Of a DNA stretch of 47,145 nucleotides, positions 14,705-23,297 are shown piece after piece. The position numbers and the translations under genes are program-made. The stretch is taken from positions 1 through 47,145 of the forward strand of contig NZ_VOOR01000044.1 in assembly GCF_007993045.1 (NCBI RefSeq), written 5' to 3'. A model generated the notes under the pieces. It saw nothing but the letters and a program-made list of their open reading frames with translations, ran no database searches and was not told the origin of the DNA. The first letter of the stretch is position 1. Each line of letters starts with the position of its first letter. This DNA comes from Phaeodactylibacter luteus (GTDB lineage Bacteria; Bacteroidota; Bacteroidia; Chitinophagales; Saprospiraceae).

Positions 14705-17080
14705 TTAGGGCTTGATCACCTCCAAGGCCCTTGTGGGCTTTAGATCGGCAATAGCGCGCTCTGCCTCGATGTCGAAAGCAAGGTCGAAGCGGGCTTCGTG
14801 CAAAATCTGGTTGGCAGAAGTGCCAATCAGTACCTTATAAGTGCCCGCCTCTGCGATCCAAGCCCGTTCGGACGGGCTGAAGGAAGCGAGGTCCTTTGGC
14901 GAAAGCTGCATGACGAGGGTTTCCGACTGGCCTGGCGCCAACAAGCTGGTTTTGGCAAAAGCCTTAAGCTCCCGGGCCGGTTTGTAAAGGACGGTGTCTG
15001 GCGCAGAGAGGTAAAGCTGTACGACTTCCTGCCCGGGCGTGCTGCCTGTGTTGGTAACGCTGACTTCTACGGACAGGGCCCCTCTGAAGGCTTTATCGCT
15101 CAGCCTGGGCGCGCCAATATCGAATGTGGTATAGGACAGCCCATAGCCAAAGGGGTAGGCGACTTCTTTCCCAAAGGAGGTGTAGTACCGGTAGCCCACG
15201 TAGATATCGTCCTGATAAGCCGTCTCAGAGGGCACGCCCTTGGAAAGCATGCCCACTTGTTCCTCCTCGGCACCGGGCAGGGCTGTGCCCGGGAAGTAAC
15301 GGTCCGAGCCCTGATCGGTGTAGTCTAAGGGGAAAGAGGTAGGCAGTTTCCCGGAAGGGTTGACCTTGCCCGTCACCACATCTGCTACCGCGTTGCCCGC
15401 TTCTTGCCCGCCCTGCCAAGGCAGCAGGATGGCATCCGCATATCCCTCCCAAGAAGCTGTTTCGATGACATTCCCGATATTGAGGATGACAATAACCGGC
15501 TTGCCCAATTTTCGGTAAGCGGCAGCTACGTTCTTGAGAAGGTTTTTCTCTTCGGCTGTGAGGTAGTAATCTGCTTCAAGGGCGCGGTCCTGAAATTCGC
15601 CAGAGTTGCGGGTGAACGTCACGAATGCTGCATCCGTGGTTTGGGCGTACTTTGCTATGGCCTTGCTTTCCAAGGGCATTTCAGGAATGGGCGGCAGCAG
15701 CTCGAAGAAAAACCTCTTTTCTGGGAGTTTGGCTTTCTCGGCATCCCGGTAGGCTTCATACCTGCTGCGCAGCGCAGCAGGTATGGCCAGGCCTGCATTA
15801 GCAAGGCCCTCGACCAGGGAGACGGTATAGGCTTCATTGACATCCCCACTGCCAGTGCCCCCGGCGATGAAATCGTACGCGCCGACGCCAAATGCAGCCA
15901 CATTGGCCTGCCCGGCCTGTAGCGGCAAGGCTCCCCCTTCGTTCTTTAGCAATACTGCGCCAGCTGCTGCCACCTTCCGTGCGAGCTGTGCATGCCTGTC
16001 CAGGGGCGGGCTATTGTCGTATGGCAAGCCCTGTTGTGAGGGGCTCTGCAAGATCACCCTCAGGATGCGCCGGACATTCTTATTGAGCTCGTGTATGCTC
16101 AGCTCTCCGTTGTCGATGGCTTGCGCCACCTGTTCGAGCTGCTGAGGGGTGCCCGGCATCATCAGGTCATTGCCGGCCTTGAGCTGGGCTACAGCATTGT
16201 CTCCTGCGAACCAATCGGTCATGACCAGCCCTTCAAAGCCCCATTCTTTGCGGAGCACCTCTTCCAGCAGGGCTTTATGCTGTGAGGCATAAACGCCGTT
16301 GATCTTGTTGTACGCGCTCATCACCGTCCAAGGCGCTGCCGTTTTGATGGCAATCTCAAAGCCGCGCAGGTAGATTTCGCGCAAAGCCCGTTCGCTGACG
16401 ATGGCGTTCAGTACCATACGGTTAGTCTCTTGGTTGTTGGCCGCAAAATGCTTGATAGAAGTGCCTACCCCTTGAGACTGCACGCCTTTGGCAAGATGGC
16501 CAGACATGGTGCCGCTCAGCAGGGGGTCTTCTGAAAAATACTCGAAGTTGCGCCCGGCAAGCAGATGCCTGTGGATATTGAGGGCAGGGGCCAGCAAGAT
16601 ATCGGCACCGTAGGCCCGGGCTTCCGCGCCCATAGCGGCACCTACCTCCTCCGATAACGCTGGGTCCCAGGTAGAGGCCACCAAAGTGGCTATGGGGAAA
16701 GCGGTGCAGTAAAAGGTCTCCTCCGTGCCCTCCCGGGTGGGGTCGATGCGCAGCCCCGCAGGCCCGTCTGCCAGAACAATAGGGGCGATGCCAAGGGCTT
16801 CGACCGGCCGGGTATTCCCTGCTGCCCCTGCTACTTTCTCAGGGCTCTCCGTAGATGAAACGCCCGGCAGCCGCATGCCGGTGCCAATGACAAGCCCGAT
16901 CTTGTCTTCAAGCGGTAGGCGGTTGAGCAGGTCTTCTACCCTTGTGTCTAGAGGGATGTTGACGTTCTCGTACACGTCTTGTTTGCCGTTTTGGTTCAGG
17001 TCCCGGAACGGGAGCTTTTGCCCAAGTGCCAGTGTGCAGCAGAGCAGCCCCGCGCCCAGGGGCAGGAGTATCCTTTTCAT
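14705..17080 (-). CDS. Glycoside hydrolase family 3 (beta-glucosidase-like), secreted
   Basis: The 791-residue protein opens with a signal peptide (MKRILLPLGAGLLCCTLALGQ). The N-terminal (beta/alpha)8 domain contains the KHFAANNQETNR segment and the nucleophile region GLVMTDWFAG with Asp at about residue 289. The alpha/beta sandwich domain follows, then a fibronectin-III-like domain near the C-terminus (VEVSVTNTGSTPGQEVVQLY). This is the three-domain layout of periplasmic BglX-type enzymes, which release glucose or other sugars from beta-linked oligosaccharides. Specificity is not readable. It is divergent from a Nudix-type regulator, with a promoter and an inverted repeat in the shared 98-base gap, so control by that regulator is likely. 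Confidence 0.93.
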   Translation of the reverse strand: MKRILLPLGAGLLCCTLALGQKLPFRDLNQNGKQDVYENVNIPLDTRVEDLLNRLPLEDKIGLVIGTGMRLPGVSSTESPEKVAGAAGNTRPVEALGIAPIVLADGPAGLRIDPTREGTEETFYCTAFPIATLVASTWDPALSEEVGAAMGAEARAYGADILLAPALNIHRHLLAGRNFEYFSEDPLLSGTMSGHLAKGVQSQGVGTSIKHFAANNQETNRMVLNAIVSERALREIYLRGFEIAIKTAAPWTVMSAYNKINGVYASQHKALLEEVLRKEWGFEGLVMTDWFAGDNAVAQLKAGNDLMMPGTPQQLEQVAQAIDNGELSIHELNKNVRRILRVILQSPSQQGLPYDNSPPLDRHAQLARKVAAAGAVLLKNEGGALPLQAGQANVAAFGVGAYDFIAGGTGSGDVNEAYTVSLVEGLANAGLAIPAALRSRYEAYRDAEKAKLPEKRFFFELLPPIPEMPLESKAIAKYAQTTDAAFVTFTRNSGEFQDRALEADYYLTAEEKNLLKNVAAAYRKLGKPVIVILNIGNVIETASWEGYADAILLPWQGGQEAGNAVADVVTGKVNPSGKLPTSFPLDYTDQGSDRYFPGTALPGAEEEQVGMLSKGVPSETAYQDDIYVGYRYYTSFGKEVAYPFGYGLSYTTFDIGAPRLSDKAFRGALSVEVSVTNTGSTPGQEVVQLYLSAPDTVLYKPARELKAFAKTSLLAPGQSETLVMQLSPKDLASFSPSERAWIAEAGTYKVLIGTSANQILHEARFDLAFDIEAERAIADLKPTRALEVIKP

Positions 17081-17093
17081 AGCTGAAATTTAA

Positions 17094-17110
17094 TGTGTCA
17101 AAACTACACA
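17094..17110. promoter_or_regulatory. Candidate operator (inverted repeat) in the GH3 / regulator gap
   Basis: TGTGT (17094-17098) and ACACA (17106-17110) are separated by seven bases. The site falls where transcription of the GH3 gene should start (just after the -7 box at 17112-17119). That makes it a plausible repressor site for the adjacent Nudix-type regulator. The repeat is short, so this is only a candidate. Confidence 0.35.
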
Positions 17111-17111
17111 A

Positions 17112-17142
17112 TAAAGATAGCCCGAAATACGGATTCAACAAA
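17112..17142 (-). promoter_or_regulatory. Promoter of the GH3 gene
   Basis: On the minus strand TTTG (17142-17139), 19 bases, then TATCTTTA (17119-17112). This fits the Bacteroidota -33 / -7 arrangement (TTTG, about 19 bases, TAnnTTTG) with one mismatch at the last base, 31 bases before the ATG at 17080. Confidence 0.5.
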
Positions 17143-17178
17143 CTTTTGGCATCTTTGCCTTTCAATCATTAAGTAAAT

Positions 17179-17928
17179 ATGGCCAAGCTTCCTTTAGCCG
17201 ACTGGCACCCCGGCTTATCAGTAGACTGTGTAATATTTGGGTTTCATAATGGGGCGTTGAAGGTTTTGCTCCTTCAGATGCAAGGGATGGACAAATGGGC
17301 GCTTCCCGGTGGTTTTGTGCGCAAGGCGGAAGATGTAGACGAAGCAGCGGTCCGGGTGCTTGAAGAACGCACAGGGCTGAAGGAGATATTCTTAGAGCAG
17401 TACCGGCTGTTCGGCCAGGCGGGCCGCAGCACGACGGAGCATGCTAGGGTGCTGCACCAAAATGGCTGGCTCGATGAGGAAGACTTGGCCTGGTTTCAGC
17501 AGCGGTTTGTCAGTGCAGGCTATTATGCGCTCGTAGAGTACTCTAAAGTCAGTGCGCCCAGGGCGGACTACTTCTCTTCTGCCTGCGAATGGTGGCCGCT
17601 AGAACGCCTGCCTGACCTGATGCTGGACCACAGCAGCTTATTGGATGCCGCACTTGCTGCCCTGCGCCTGCACCTCAACCACAAGCCTGTAGGGCTAAGC
17701 CTGCTGCCGGAGCAGTTCACTATGCCGGAGCTGCAGCAGCTGTACGAGGCTATTCTGGGCAAAAGCCTGGACCGCAGGAATTTCCAGCGGAGGATGTTGG
17801 GGTATGGCATCCTGTGCAGGACGGGGGAAAGGCGTAGGGGAGGGGCGCACAAAGCCCCTTGGCTATACGAATTTGAGGAGGAGGCTTACGAACAGGCTTT
17901 ACAGTCGGGGCTGGGCTCTACCTGGTAG
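17179..17928 (+). CDS. Nudix-domain transcriptional regulator (NrtR/AraR-like)
   Basis: Residues ~10-150 form a Nudix domain and ~160-240 a winged helix ([20 protein letters not shown], then [20 protein letters not shown]), the two-part layout of NrtR-type regulators. The Nudix box starts correctly ([20 protein letters not shown]), but the expected REUxEExGU reads RVLEERTGL, so two catalytic glutamates are replaced. Hydrolase activity is therefore unlikely, and the domain probably senses a ligand. NrtR members bind ADP-ribose derivatives, and the Bacteroides member AraR binds arabinose. Divergence from the GH3 gene suggests a sugar ligand here. A CATCTTTG box (17150-17157), one mismatch from consensus, lies upstream. 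Confidence 0.88.
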   Translation: MAKLPLADWHPGLSVDCVIFGFHNGALKVLLLQMQGMDKWALPGGFVRKAEDVDEAAVRVLEERTGLKEIFLEQYRLFGQAGRSTTEHARVLHQNGWLDEEDLAWFQQRFVSAGYYALVEYSKVSAPRADYFSSACEWWPLERLPDLMLDHSSLLDAALAALRLHLNHKPVGLSLLPEQFTMPELQQLYEAILGKSLDRRNFQRRMLGYGILCRTGERRRGGAHKAPWLYEFEEEAYEQALQSGLGSTW

Positions 17929-17950
17929 CCCAGGCCACTTTCTTTTGTAT

Positions 17951-17958
17951 TACATTTG
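17951..17958 (+). promoter_or_regulatory. Bacteroidota -7 box for trmD
   Basis: TACATTTG followed by C is an exact TAnnTTTG match, 20 bases before the trmD start at 17979. No TTTG at the right distance was found for the -33 element. Confidence 0.55.
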
Positions 17959-17978
17959 CGCTAAACAGAGCAGAGAAC

Positions 17979-18659
17979 ATGAGAATAGACATCATCACCG
18001 TTTTGCCGGAGCTTCTGGAAAGCCCATTGGGGCACTCTATCATGAAACGGGCACAAGACAAAGGGCTGCTGCAGGTCGTTGTGCACGACCTTAGGGCGTT
18101 CGGCCACGGCAAGCACCGTCAGGTAGATGACTATCAGTATGGAGGGGGCGCTGGCATGGTCATGATGGCAGAGCCATTGGTCAATTGCATCGAGCAGCTA
18201 CAGGCCGAACGGGGCTACGATGAAGTGATCTATATGACGCCCGATGGCAAACGCTTCGCACAGCCTACGGCTAACCGTTTGTCCCTGCTCACCAACCTCA
18301 TGATCATCTGTGGGCACTACAAAGGCATAGACGAGCGCGTCCGCGAACATTTCGTCACCATGGAGATCTCGATCGGCGACTTTGTGCTGTCTGGGGGAGA
18401 ACTGCCCGCCGCCATGGTCGTAGACGCGGTCGGCCGGCTGCTGCCCGGTGTCCTTAATGACGAGACCTCCGCCCTGTTCGATTCTTTCCAAGACAACCTC
18501 CTTGCCCCTCCGGTCTATACCCGCCCGGAGGAGTTCAGGGGCTGGAAAGTGCCAGACATATTGCTTTCTGGCCACAGCCGTAAAATAGAGGATTGGCGGT
18601 ATGAGCAAGCCCTTAAGCGGACCCAAGAGCGGCGCCCGGATTTGCTCGAAGGAGAGTAG
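17979..18659 (+). CDS. trmD: tRNA (guanine(37)-N1)-methyltransferase
   Basis: The 226-residue protein starts [20 protein letters not shown], with the [11 protein letters not shown] loop, [24 protein letters not shown] and [18 protein letters not shown]. These are the deep-trefoil-knot SAM-binding elements of TrmD. It methylates N1 of G37 in tRNAs to prevent +1 frameshifting and is normally essential. Length is typical. Unlike many genomes, it is not inside an rpsP-rimM-trmD-rplS operon: it stands alone with its own -7 box. Confidence 0.96.
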   Translation: MRIDIITVLPELLESPLGHSIMKRAQDKGLLQVVVHDLRAFGHGKHRQVDDYQYGGGAGMVMMAEPLVNCIEQLQAERGYDEVIYMTPDGKRFAQPTANRLSLLTNLMIICGHYKGIDERVREHFVTMEISIGDFVLSGGELPAAMVVDAVGRLLPGVLNDETSALFDSFQDNLLAPPVYTRPEEFRGWKVPDILLSGHSRKIEDWRYEQALKRTQERRPDLLEGE

Positions 18660-18677
18660 CCCACCTTGCCGGCCCCA

Positions 18678-20267
18678 TCAGGGAGCTGAAACCACTATGC
18701 TTTTCACAATTGGCTGCCCGCCTTTTCTGCCCCAAGCGCTGACCCAATAAATGCCGGGGGGCAGCCCATTGAGGCGGAGCGCCCCTTGCTGTATTGCCGC
18801 CTCAGCCCACGACCGGAGCAGTTGCCCATCCGCAGCGTACAAGACCAAGCGGTCAAAAACGCCGGGAGGGCAGTCGATGTACAGTTGCCCGTCCGCAGCC
18901 GGGTTGGGGTAGATGCGGAGCTCACTCGGGCTATCTTGCTTAAAGACCGTGCTCGGGACAGGCGTCAGCAAAACCTCGAACTCCTGACTGCTTCCTTCCA
19001 TCAGGCTGATTTGGGCCTCTTTGCCCAGATAGCCCGATTTGTTGATGCTGAGGGTAATCTCCCCAGGCAGCCCCCCTCCGCTAAATTCACCGTTGAAGCC
19101 GGTAAGCAGCGCCTGCCCAGGCACACCGGCCAAGGTGATCACCGCATTGGCGATGGGCTCTTCTGTCAGGCTGTCTTTGACTACGCCATAATACCTTCCT
19201 GCACGGGCGCCGTTGTAGCTCCAAAGGTAAAGCCCATCTTCCCGGTTGCCCCCAATGATTTTGCCGGAAGGCAGGTAAGGGCAGGCAGACCAAAGCCCGT
19301 TGAAGCCGCCGCTCGGGCCATCGAAGGTGTCGTAAAATCCTGTTTCTACGGGCACTTCCGGGTCTGCCAGGTCCACCACCCGCAGCCCTTCGGTATTGTG
19401 GGTGATGTAGGCGAAATCCCCCCGTATATAAGGATTGTGGACCAGGCTGGCCAAATTGGCCGTGTAGGTGGCTACCGGCTCCGGGTTGTTGAGGTCTGAG
19501 ATGTCAAAGATGCGGGCGATAAGCCCGTCCTGCTCATTGGCCAGGAATAAATACTGCATATCAGCCGTAGTGGCCACGCTGTGGGTGTTGCCGCTCGGGT
19601 CGTCAAGGCGGTAAAGCAGTTCCGGGTTGGCAGGGTCAGCTATGCTTACCACATCTATTGTGCCCTCGTAAAAGGCTGCCGCAAAAAGCAGGGTATCGCG
19701 CACGTGGCAGTCGTGGATGTAATACCCCGGCTCGTACAGCCCAATCTGCGACGGGCTGTCCGGGTTGGAGACATCAATGATGTGTACGCCCTGTGTTAGG
19801 GTGGTGCCACAGACATAGACCCAGTCCCTCGCTTCGGAGAACAAGTCTTTTTGGATGATGTGGGCCCGTACAAAGTAGGAGTTGAATACCCCGGAGAGTA
19901 CAGGTGGATTTGCCGGCAAGGGGCTAAGGTCGATGATCTGCATGCCCGGGTGCTCCAGTGCGGAGCCTTCTGTCACCACGTAGGCATGCCCCTTCACGAC
20001 TGTGACCTCCCGCCAATTGGAGGGCGGGCCGGGGATGAACCCCCGTTGCGTCAGTTCGTTCTCTGGGCCAATCTCAATAATGTAGGTGCCAGTCTGCCCG
20101 CCGAGGATGGCGTACTCGGTGCCGTCGGGCGCAGCGTAGCCCCAGCTTCCTGAAGCCCTGCCGTCCTCAGGGTTGTACTGGCCGAGCAGCTCGACATTGA
20201 GGGAGGGCTGTGCCAAGGCAGTGCCCCCAATGAAGAAGAGGGCTAGGAAGAGGCAATAGGGTTTCAT
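18678..20267 (-). CDS. Secreted LVIVD-repeat / choice-of-anchor B protein with T9SS sorting domain
   Basis: The start is set at 20267 (MKPYCLFLALFFIGGTALAQ, signal peptide), four bases after the upstream gene's stop; 14 more in-frame residues exist upstream. The 529-residue protein has a beta-propeller made of LVIVD-type repeats (for example MQIIDLSPL, VHIIDVSNPD, IDVVSIADPANPE, LRVVDLADPEVP) over ~residues 25-340. A carboxypeptidase-regulatory-like domain follows (YYGVVKDSLTEEPIANAVIT). The C-terminal T9SS type A sorting domain starts LRIYPNPAADGQLYIDC and ends IVKSIVVSAP. It should be exported by the Por system and either released or anchored. No enzymatic role is evident. Confidence 0.9.
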   Translation of the reverse strand: MKPYCLFLALFFIGGTALAQPSLNVELLGQYNPEDGRASGSWGYAAPDGTEYAILGGQTGTYIIEIGPENELTQRGFIPGPPSNWREVTVVKGHAYVVTEGSALEHPGMQIIDLSPLPANPPVLSGVFNSYFVRAHIIQKDLFSEARDWVYVCGTTLTQGVHIIDVSNPDSPSQIGLYEPGYYIHDCHVRDTLLFAAAFYEGTIDVVSIADPANPELLYRLDDPSGNTHSVATTADMQYLFLANEQDGLIARIFDISDLNNPEPVATYTANLASLVHNPYIRGDFAYITHNTEGLRVVDLADPEVPVETGFYDTFDGPSGGFNGLWSACPYLPSGKIIGGNREDGLYLWSYNGARAGRYYGVVKDSLTEEPIANAVITLAGVPGQALLTGFNGEFSGGGLPGEITLSINKSGYLGKEAQISLMEGSSQEFEVLLTPVPSTVFKQDSPSELRIYPNPAADGQLYIDCPPGVFDRLVLYAADGQLLRSWAEAAIQQGALRLNGLPPGIYWVSAWGRKGGQPIVKSIVVSAP

Positions 20268-20271
20268 GCTG

Positions 20272-20754
20272 CTATTTTTTAAGGGATTCAAGAGCTTTGT
20301 ACAACGCACCGTCTTTGGAGATGAGCGCGCCAGCTTCCATGAGCAGGAAGGCTTCCATCTCCTTCGTTTTGGTGTATTTTTTTTCGGCGCTGTAGAGCTT
20401 AAGGCTTGCGCCAGAAAGCTGCAGCTGCTGCATCAGCTGCTCCACAGATTGGTTTTGGGTAAGGTCCATGCTGGTCTCCCCTTCAACCCGGAGGCCGTTC
20501 ATGACGGCCTTGTCTTCGAGGAAGCGGAAAGTCTTCAAGTCTTGAGGGGCTTTATACTCCAGATATTCCACCCCGGAGAGGACCTTGTCGAAAACAATAT
20601 CGCTGAACAGGGCGATCAGCTGCTCCGCTTTGCCAGCATCATTAGCTTTCAGCTTCTCCCAGTCCTCGGCAGTCACCTGGTTGGCGGCAAGGAAACGCAC
20701 AAACTCTGGTTGTAGTTCTTCTAGTTCATCGGTGCGCAAACGTCGGTACTTCAT
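20272..20754 (-). CDS. DUF6495 family protein
   Basis: The start is set at 20754 (MKYRRLRTDELEELQPEFVRFLAANQ), the common beginning of a conserved 155-165-residue protein of Bacteroidota. No signal peptide or membrane segment is present, so it should be cytoplasmic. The N-terminal half has a TAEDWEKLKA motif, and the middle contains FLEDKAVMNGLRVEGE. Function is unknown. It precedes the secreted LVIVD protein by four bases, so the two are co-transcribed although one is cytoplasmic and the other secreted. The family assignment is from memory of the N-terminal motif. Confidence 0.7.
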   Translation of the reverse strand: MKYRRLRTDELEELQPEFVRFLAANQVTAEDWEKLKANDAGKAEQLIALFSDIVFDKVLSGVEYLEYKAPQDLKTFRFLEDKAVMNGLRVEGETSMDLTQNQSVEQLMQQLQLSGASLKLYSAEKKYTKTKEMEAFLLMEAGALISKDGALYKALESLKK

Positions 20755-20868
20755 CTTATTGGTAGGTTTGAGAATTGGTGGGCGGGCAAGATACAAATTT
20801 CAGGGCGCTGGATTTTAAGGCTATTGTCTTATCTTTCGCCCGCTATTTGAACACCAAAAGAACGGAAT

Positions 20869-21708
20869 ATGGAATTCATTATGCCCGATTTTGCGAGCGC
20901 AGCTGTTTGGATGAGCTTGCTGACGCTCACCTTCCTCGAAATTGTGCTGGGTATCGATAACATTATTTTCATTTCCATAGCAGCAGGGAAACTGCCGGAA
21001 GAGGAGCGCCCGAAAGCGACCAACATCGGCCTCATTCTGGCTATGCTGATGCGCATAGTGCTCCTGCTGGGGGTGTCCGTTCTGGTTGCTATGGAAGAGC
21101 CCTGGTTCGAAATCCACGCGGGATGGATCCACGGCGGCTTCTCTGGCCAGAGCCTCATTCTCATCGCTGGCGGGCTGTTCCTGCTCTACAAATCAACAAC
21201 TGAAATCCGCCATAAGCTAGAGGAAGAAGACCCCCACGAGGCAGGTAGCGGCAAAGGCAAAGCTACCATGAGCAGCGTCATCATTCAGATCACCATCATC
21301 AATATCGTGTTTTCCTTTGACTCCATTTTGACGGCAGTCGGCATGACCAACGGCCTGACCGGCGCTCTGATTGTGATGATCATCGCTGTGGTGGCCTCCG
21401 TACTGATCATGATGCTCTTTGCCACCCCCGTCGCCAATTTCGTCAACCAACACCCGACCATTCAAATGCTGGGCATGGCCTTCCTCATCCTCATCGGTTT
21501 TATGCTCATCGCAGAAGGCGCACACCTGGCCCACCTGTCCATCGCAGGCTCAGAGGTCGGCGCTATCCCCAAAGGCTACCTCTACTTCGCCATCGCCTTC
21601 TCCCTTTTCGTTGAATTTTTGAACATGAAACTACGGGCGAACCGCAAAAAAGCCCCGGTACAGCTGCATGGCTATACCGAAGATGCAAAGCGGGAAGGGC
21701 TGTTGTAA
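20869..21708 (+). CDS. TerC family integral membrane protein
   Basis: The 279-residue protein has seven or more hydrophobic helices. Conserved acidic motifs include FLEIVLGIDNIIFISI near residues 24-39, the first TerC signature, and VFSFDSILTAVGM near 148-160, the second. The family is linked to metal export (manganese) and tellurium resistance; the paired intramembrane aspartates are thought to bind the metal. The start could be 20869 or 20881 (MPDFAS). A charged cytoplasmic loop with EEEDPHEAGSGKGKA separates the two halves. A TATCTTTC box at 20830-20837 (one mismatch from consensus) is a likely promoter. Confidence 0.93.
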   Translation: MEFIMPDFASAAVWMSLLTLTFLEIVLGIDNIIFISIAAGKLPEEERPKATNIGLILAMLMRIVLLLGVSVLVAMEEPWFEIHAGWIHGGFSGQSLILIAGGLFLLYKSTTEIRHKLEEEDPHEAGSGKGKATMSSVIIQITIINIVFSFDSILTAVGMTNGLTGALIVMIIAVVASVLIMMLFATPVANFVNQHPTIQMLGMAFLILIGFMLIAEGAHLAHLSIAGSEVGAIPKGYLYFAIAFSLFVEFLNMKLRANRKKAPVQLHGYTEDAKREGLL

Positions 21709-21721
21709 GGGGCAATGAGGT

Positions 21722-21820
21722 GGGGCCTGCCCCTGCCATCGGGCAGGTGCCGCTATGCTCCGGGGCTCGCTGCCCGCTCGGCCCTGTCGGGCTTCACACC
21801 CCTGCGCAGCGCTAGGCCGA
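21722..21820 (-). repeat. Dispersed GC-rich hairpin repeat, copy D (core only)
   Basis: Read on the minus strand: GGCCTAGCGCTGCGCAGGGG, hairpin GCCC-GACA-GGGC, AGCGAGCCCCGGAGC, TAGCGG, hairpin CTGCC-CGAT-GGCAG, GGCAGGCCCC. Neither terminal inverted repeat is recognisable. It starts 14 bases after the terC stop. The rest of the 373-base gap to the next gene holds no gene I can support. Confidence 0.75.
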
Positions 21821-22026
21821 TGCTGTCCTCTGCTTTCAGTTAGTGGCCTGCCGGAGCGGGCCCTGTTAGCCGCTCCAAACCCTTTCCCGGGCGGCCGCCG
21901 CAGCGTGGCCAAAGGCAGCTTACACAGCATCAGCGCTTGGAGCGATTTCTGTTTTGCCCAAAATAATCACCGGCAGGCTACCGTTATAGGCTGCGGGCAA
22001 AGCGGCCAGGAGCCGCCTTGCCCTCA

Positions 22027-22047
22027 TGCCCGGCACCAAGCCGGGCA
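22027..22047. other. Perfect hairpin upstream of a hypothetical gene
   Basis: TGCCCGGC (22027-22034) and GCCGGGCA (22040-22047) enclose a 5-base loop. It lies just ahead of a TAAATTTG box (22064-22071), an exact -7 consensus that would put the transcript start only a few bases before the ATG at 22082. It may be a terminator of upstream transcription or an operator. Confidence 0.35.
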
Positions 22048-22081
22048 GTGCCCTCTTCCCGGCTAAATTTGAAGGAAAACT

Positions 22082-22996
22082 ATGAAACGTTCTATGCTTT
22101 TCGCCCTGCTGATGGGCATTGGGCTGCTGGCCCCCAAGGTGTACGCGCAGTACCGCGATATTTCTGCCGCTGATTATGCTCAGCTGCAAGAACTGGAAGA
22201 TACCATCGCGCTGCTGGCCTACGCGGTAGTCAACGATTCCCTGGAAGAACACCGGTTTGGGGCCTGCCGGGAGATGATCCCCCGCCTGGTCAAGGCCCTT
22301 AAAACCGAGCACAGTTTTCAATACCCTTTCGAGCAGCTGAAGTCTGTTTCCATCCAATATCCCCGCGACAGCACCTTCCGGATTTTCACTTGGCAGCTAT
22401 ACGTTGGCAAGGACGAATACCGCTATTATGGGGCCGTACAGCTCAACACCAAAGAGCTGAAGCTTTTCCCTTTGCTCGACCGCTCTTTTGAGGTGGAAGC
22501 CCCCGAACATGAAGTCCTTTCACCTGACGGATGGTATGGCGCAGTTTACTACAATCTCCGTCAGGTAGACGGGCCGGAGGGGCCGTATTACCTGCTTTTT
22601 GGCTTTGATGGAAATGAATTTTTCCGGAAACGGAAACTCATCGATGTGCTTACTTTCCCGAAGGGCGAGCCGCAATTTGGTGCGCCGGTTTTTGTGCATG
22701 GCCCCAATAGGGTAAAACACCGGGTTTTGAGGGAATACTCAGCAGAGGTAAGCACCAAGCTGAATTATGACGATATTTTGGAGGCCATTATTTTTGACCA
22801 CCTTGTCCCACAGAATGGCCCCTATGGAGAAGGGATGACTTACTACCCTGACGGCAGCTATGAAGGGTACCGTTATGAAAAAGATGGCCGTTGGCACCAC
22901 GTCGAAAAGATGTTTCATGAGGTTTCCGATGAAGCGCCAATGCCGGCACCCGTTTTGAACAACCGGAGCAAAAATATTTTTGGGGAACAAAAGTAA
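22082..22996 (+). CDS. Conserved secreted protein of unknown function
   Basis: The 304-residue product has a signal peptide (MKRSMLFALLMGIGLLAPKVYAQ, cleavage after YAQ) and no other membrane segment, so it is periplasmic or exported. The mature part has a helical start with LQELEDTIALLAYAVVNDS, then a mixed alpha/beta region with many aromatic residues (FTWQLYVGKDEYRYYGAVQL, GPYYLLFGFDGNEFFRKRKL). The terminal region is polar and ends IFGEQK. I do not recognise a named family, though proteins with this pattern are common in Bacteroidota. The stop codon lies within a 9-base direct repeat that flanks repeat copy E. Confidence 0.75.
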   Translation: MKRSMLFALLMGIGLLAPKVYAQYRDISAADYAQLQELEDTIALLAYAVVNDSLEEHRFGACREMIPRLVKALKTEHSFQYPFEQLKSVSIQYPRDSTFRIFTWQLYVGKDEYRYYGAVQLNTKELKLFPLLDRSFEVEAPEHEVLSPDGWYGAVYYNLRQVDGPEGPYYLLFGFDGNEFFRKRKLIDVLTFPKGEPQFGAPVFVHGPNRVKHRVLREYSAEVSTKLNYDDILEAIIFDHLVPQNGPYGEGMTYYPDGSYEGYRYEKDGRWHHVEKMFHEVSDEAPMPAPVLNNRSKNIFGEQK

Positions 22997-22997
22997 G

Positions 22998-23186
22998 CTG
23001 GGCGTGAACCAAAATGTCGCAGGCGTTTATGCTTTTGGGGCTTTATAGCCTGGCATTGGCCTAGCGCTGCGAAGGGGCGGCAGGCCTGATAAGGCCGAGC
23101 GAAGAGCGAGCCCCGTAGCATAGCGGCACCTGCCCTCATGGCAGGGGCAGGCCCCCCAATAAAACGACAATCTGGTTTGCGCCCAG
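22998..23186 (+). repeat. Dispersed GC-rich hairpin repeat, copy E (full length, TIRs and flanking direct repeat)
   Basis: Left end CTGGGCGTGAACCA (22998-23011) and right end TGGTTTGCGCCCAG (23173-23186) are inverted repeats with 12 of 14 bases matching. The 9-base sequence AGTAAGCTG occurs at both borders (22992-23000 and 23185-23193), partly overlapping the ends, as a target-site duplication would. The first hairpin is GCCT-GATA-AGGC, a paired change from GCCC/GGGC in other copies; the second is CTGCC-CTCAT-GGCAG. It starts directly behind the stop codon of the preceding gene. Confidence 0.85.
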
Positions 23187-23297
23187 TAAGCTGTCTACGC
23201 GCGGCCCCAATATTCACTGCCCGCCTGCAGCAGTTTGCAGGGCTTTTCCGGGCAAACCCTTTGCCATTCCTTCCATGGATATCCGTACTTTCGCTTT

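Noticed and set aside
14328-14708. Short frames encoding SEPRSIAAP-type peptides here and at other repeat copies
   Set aside because: They are translations of the dispersed hairpin repeat, recur in several frames and strands, and are not genes.
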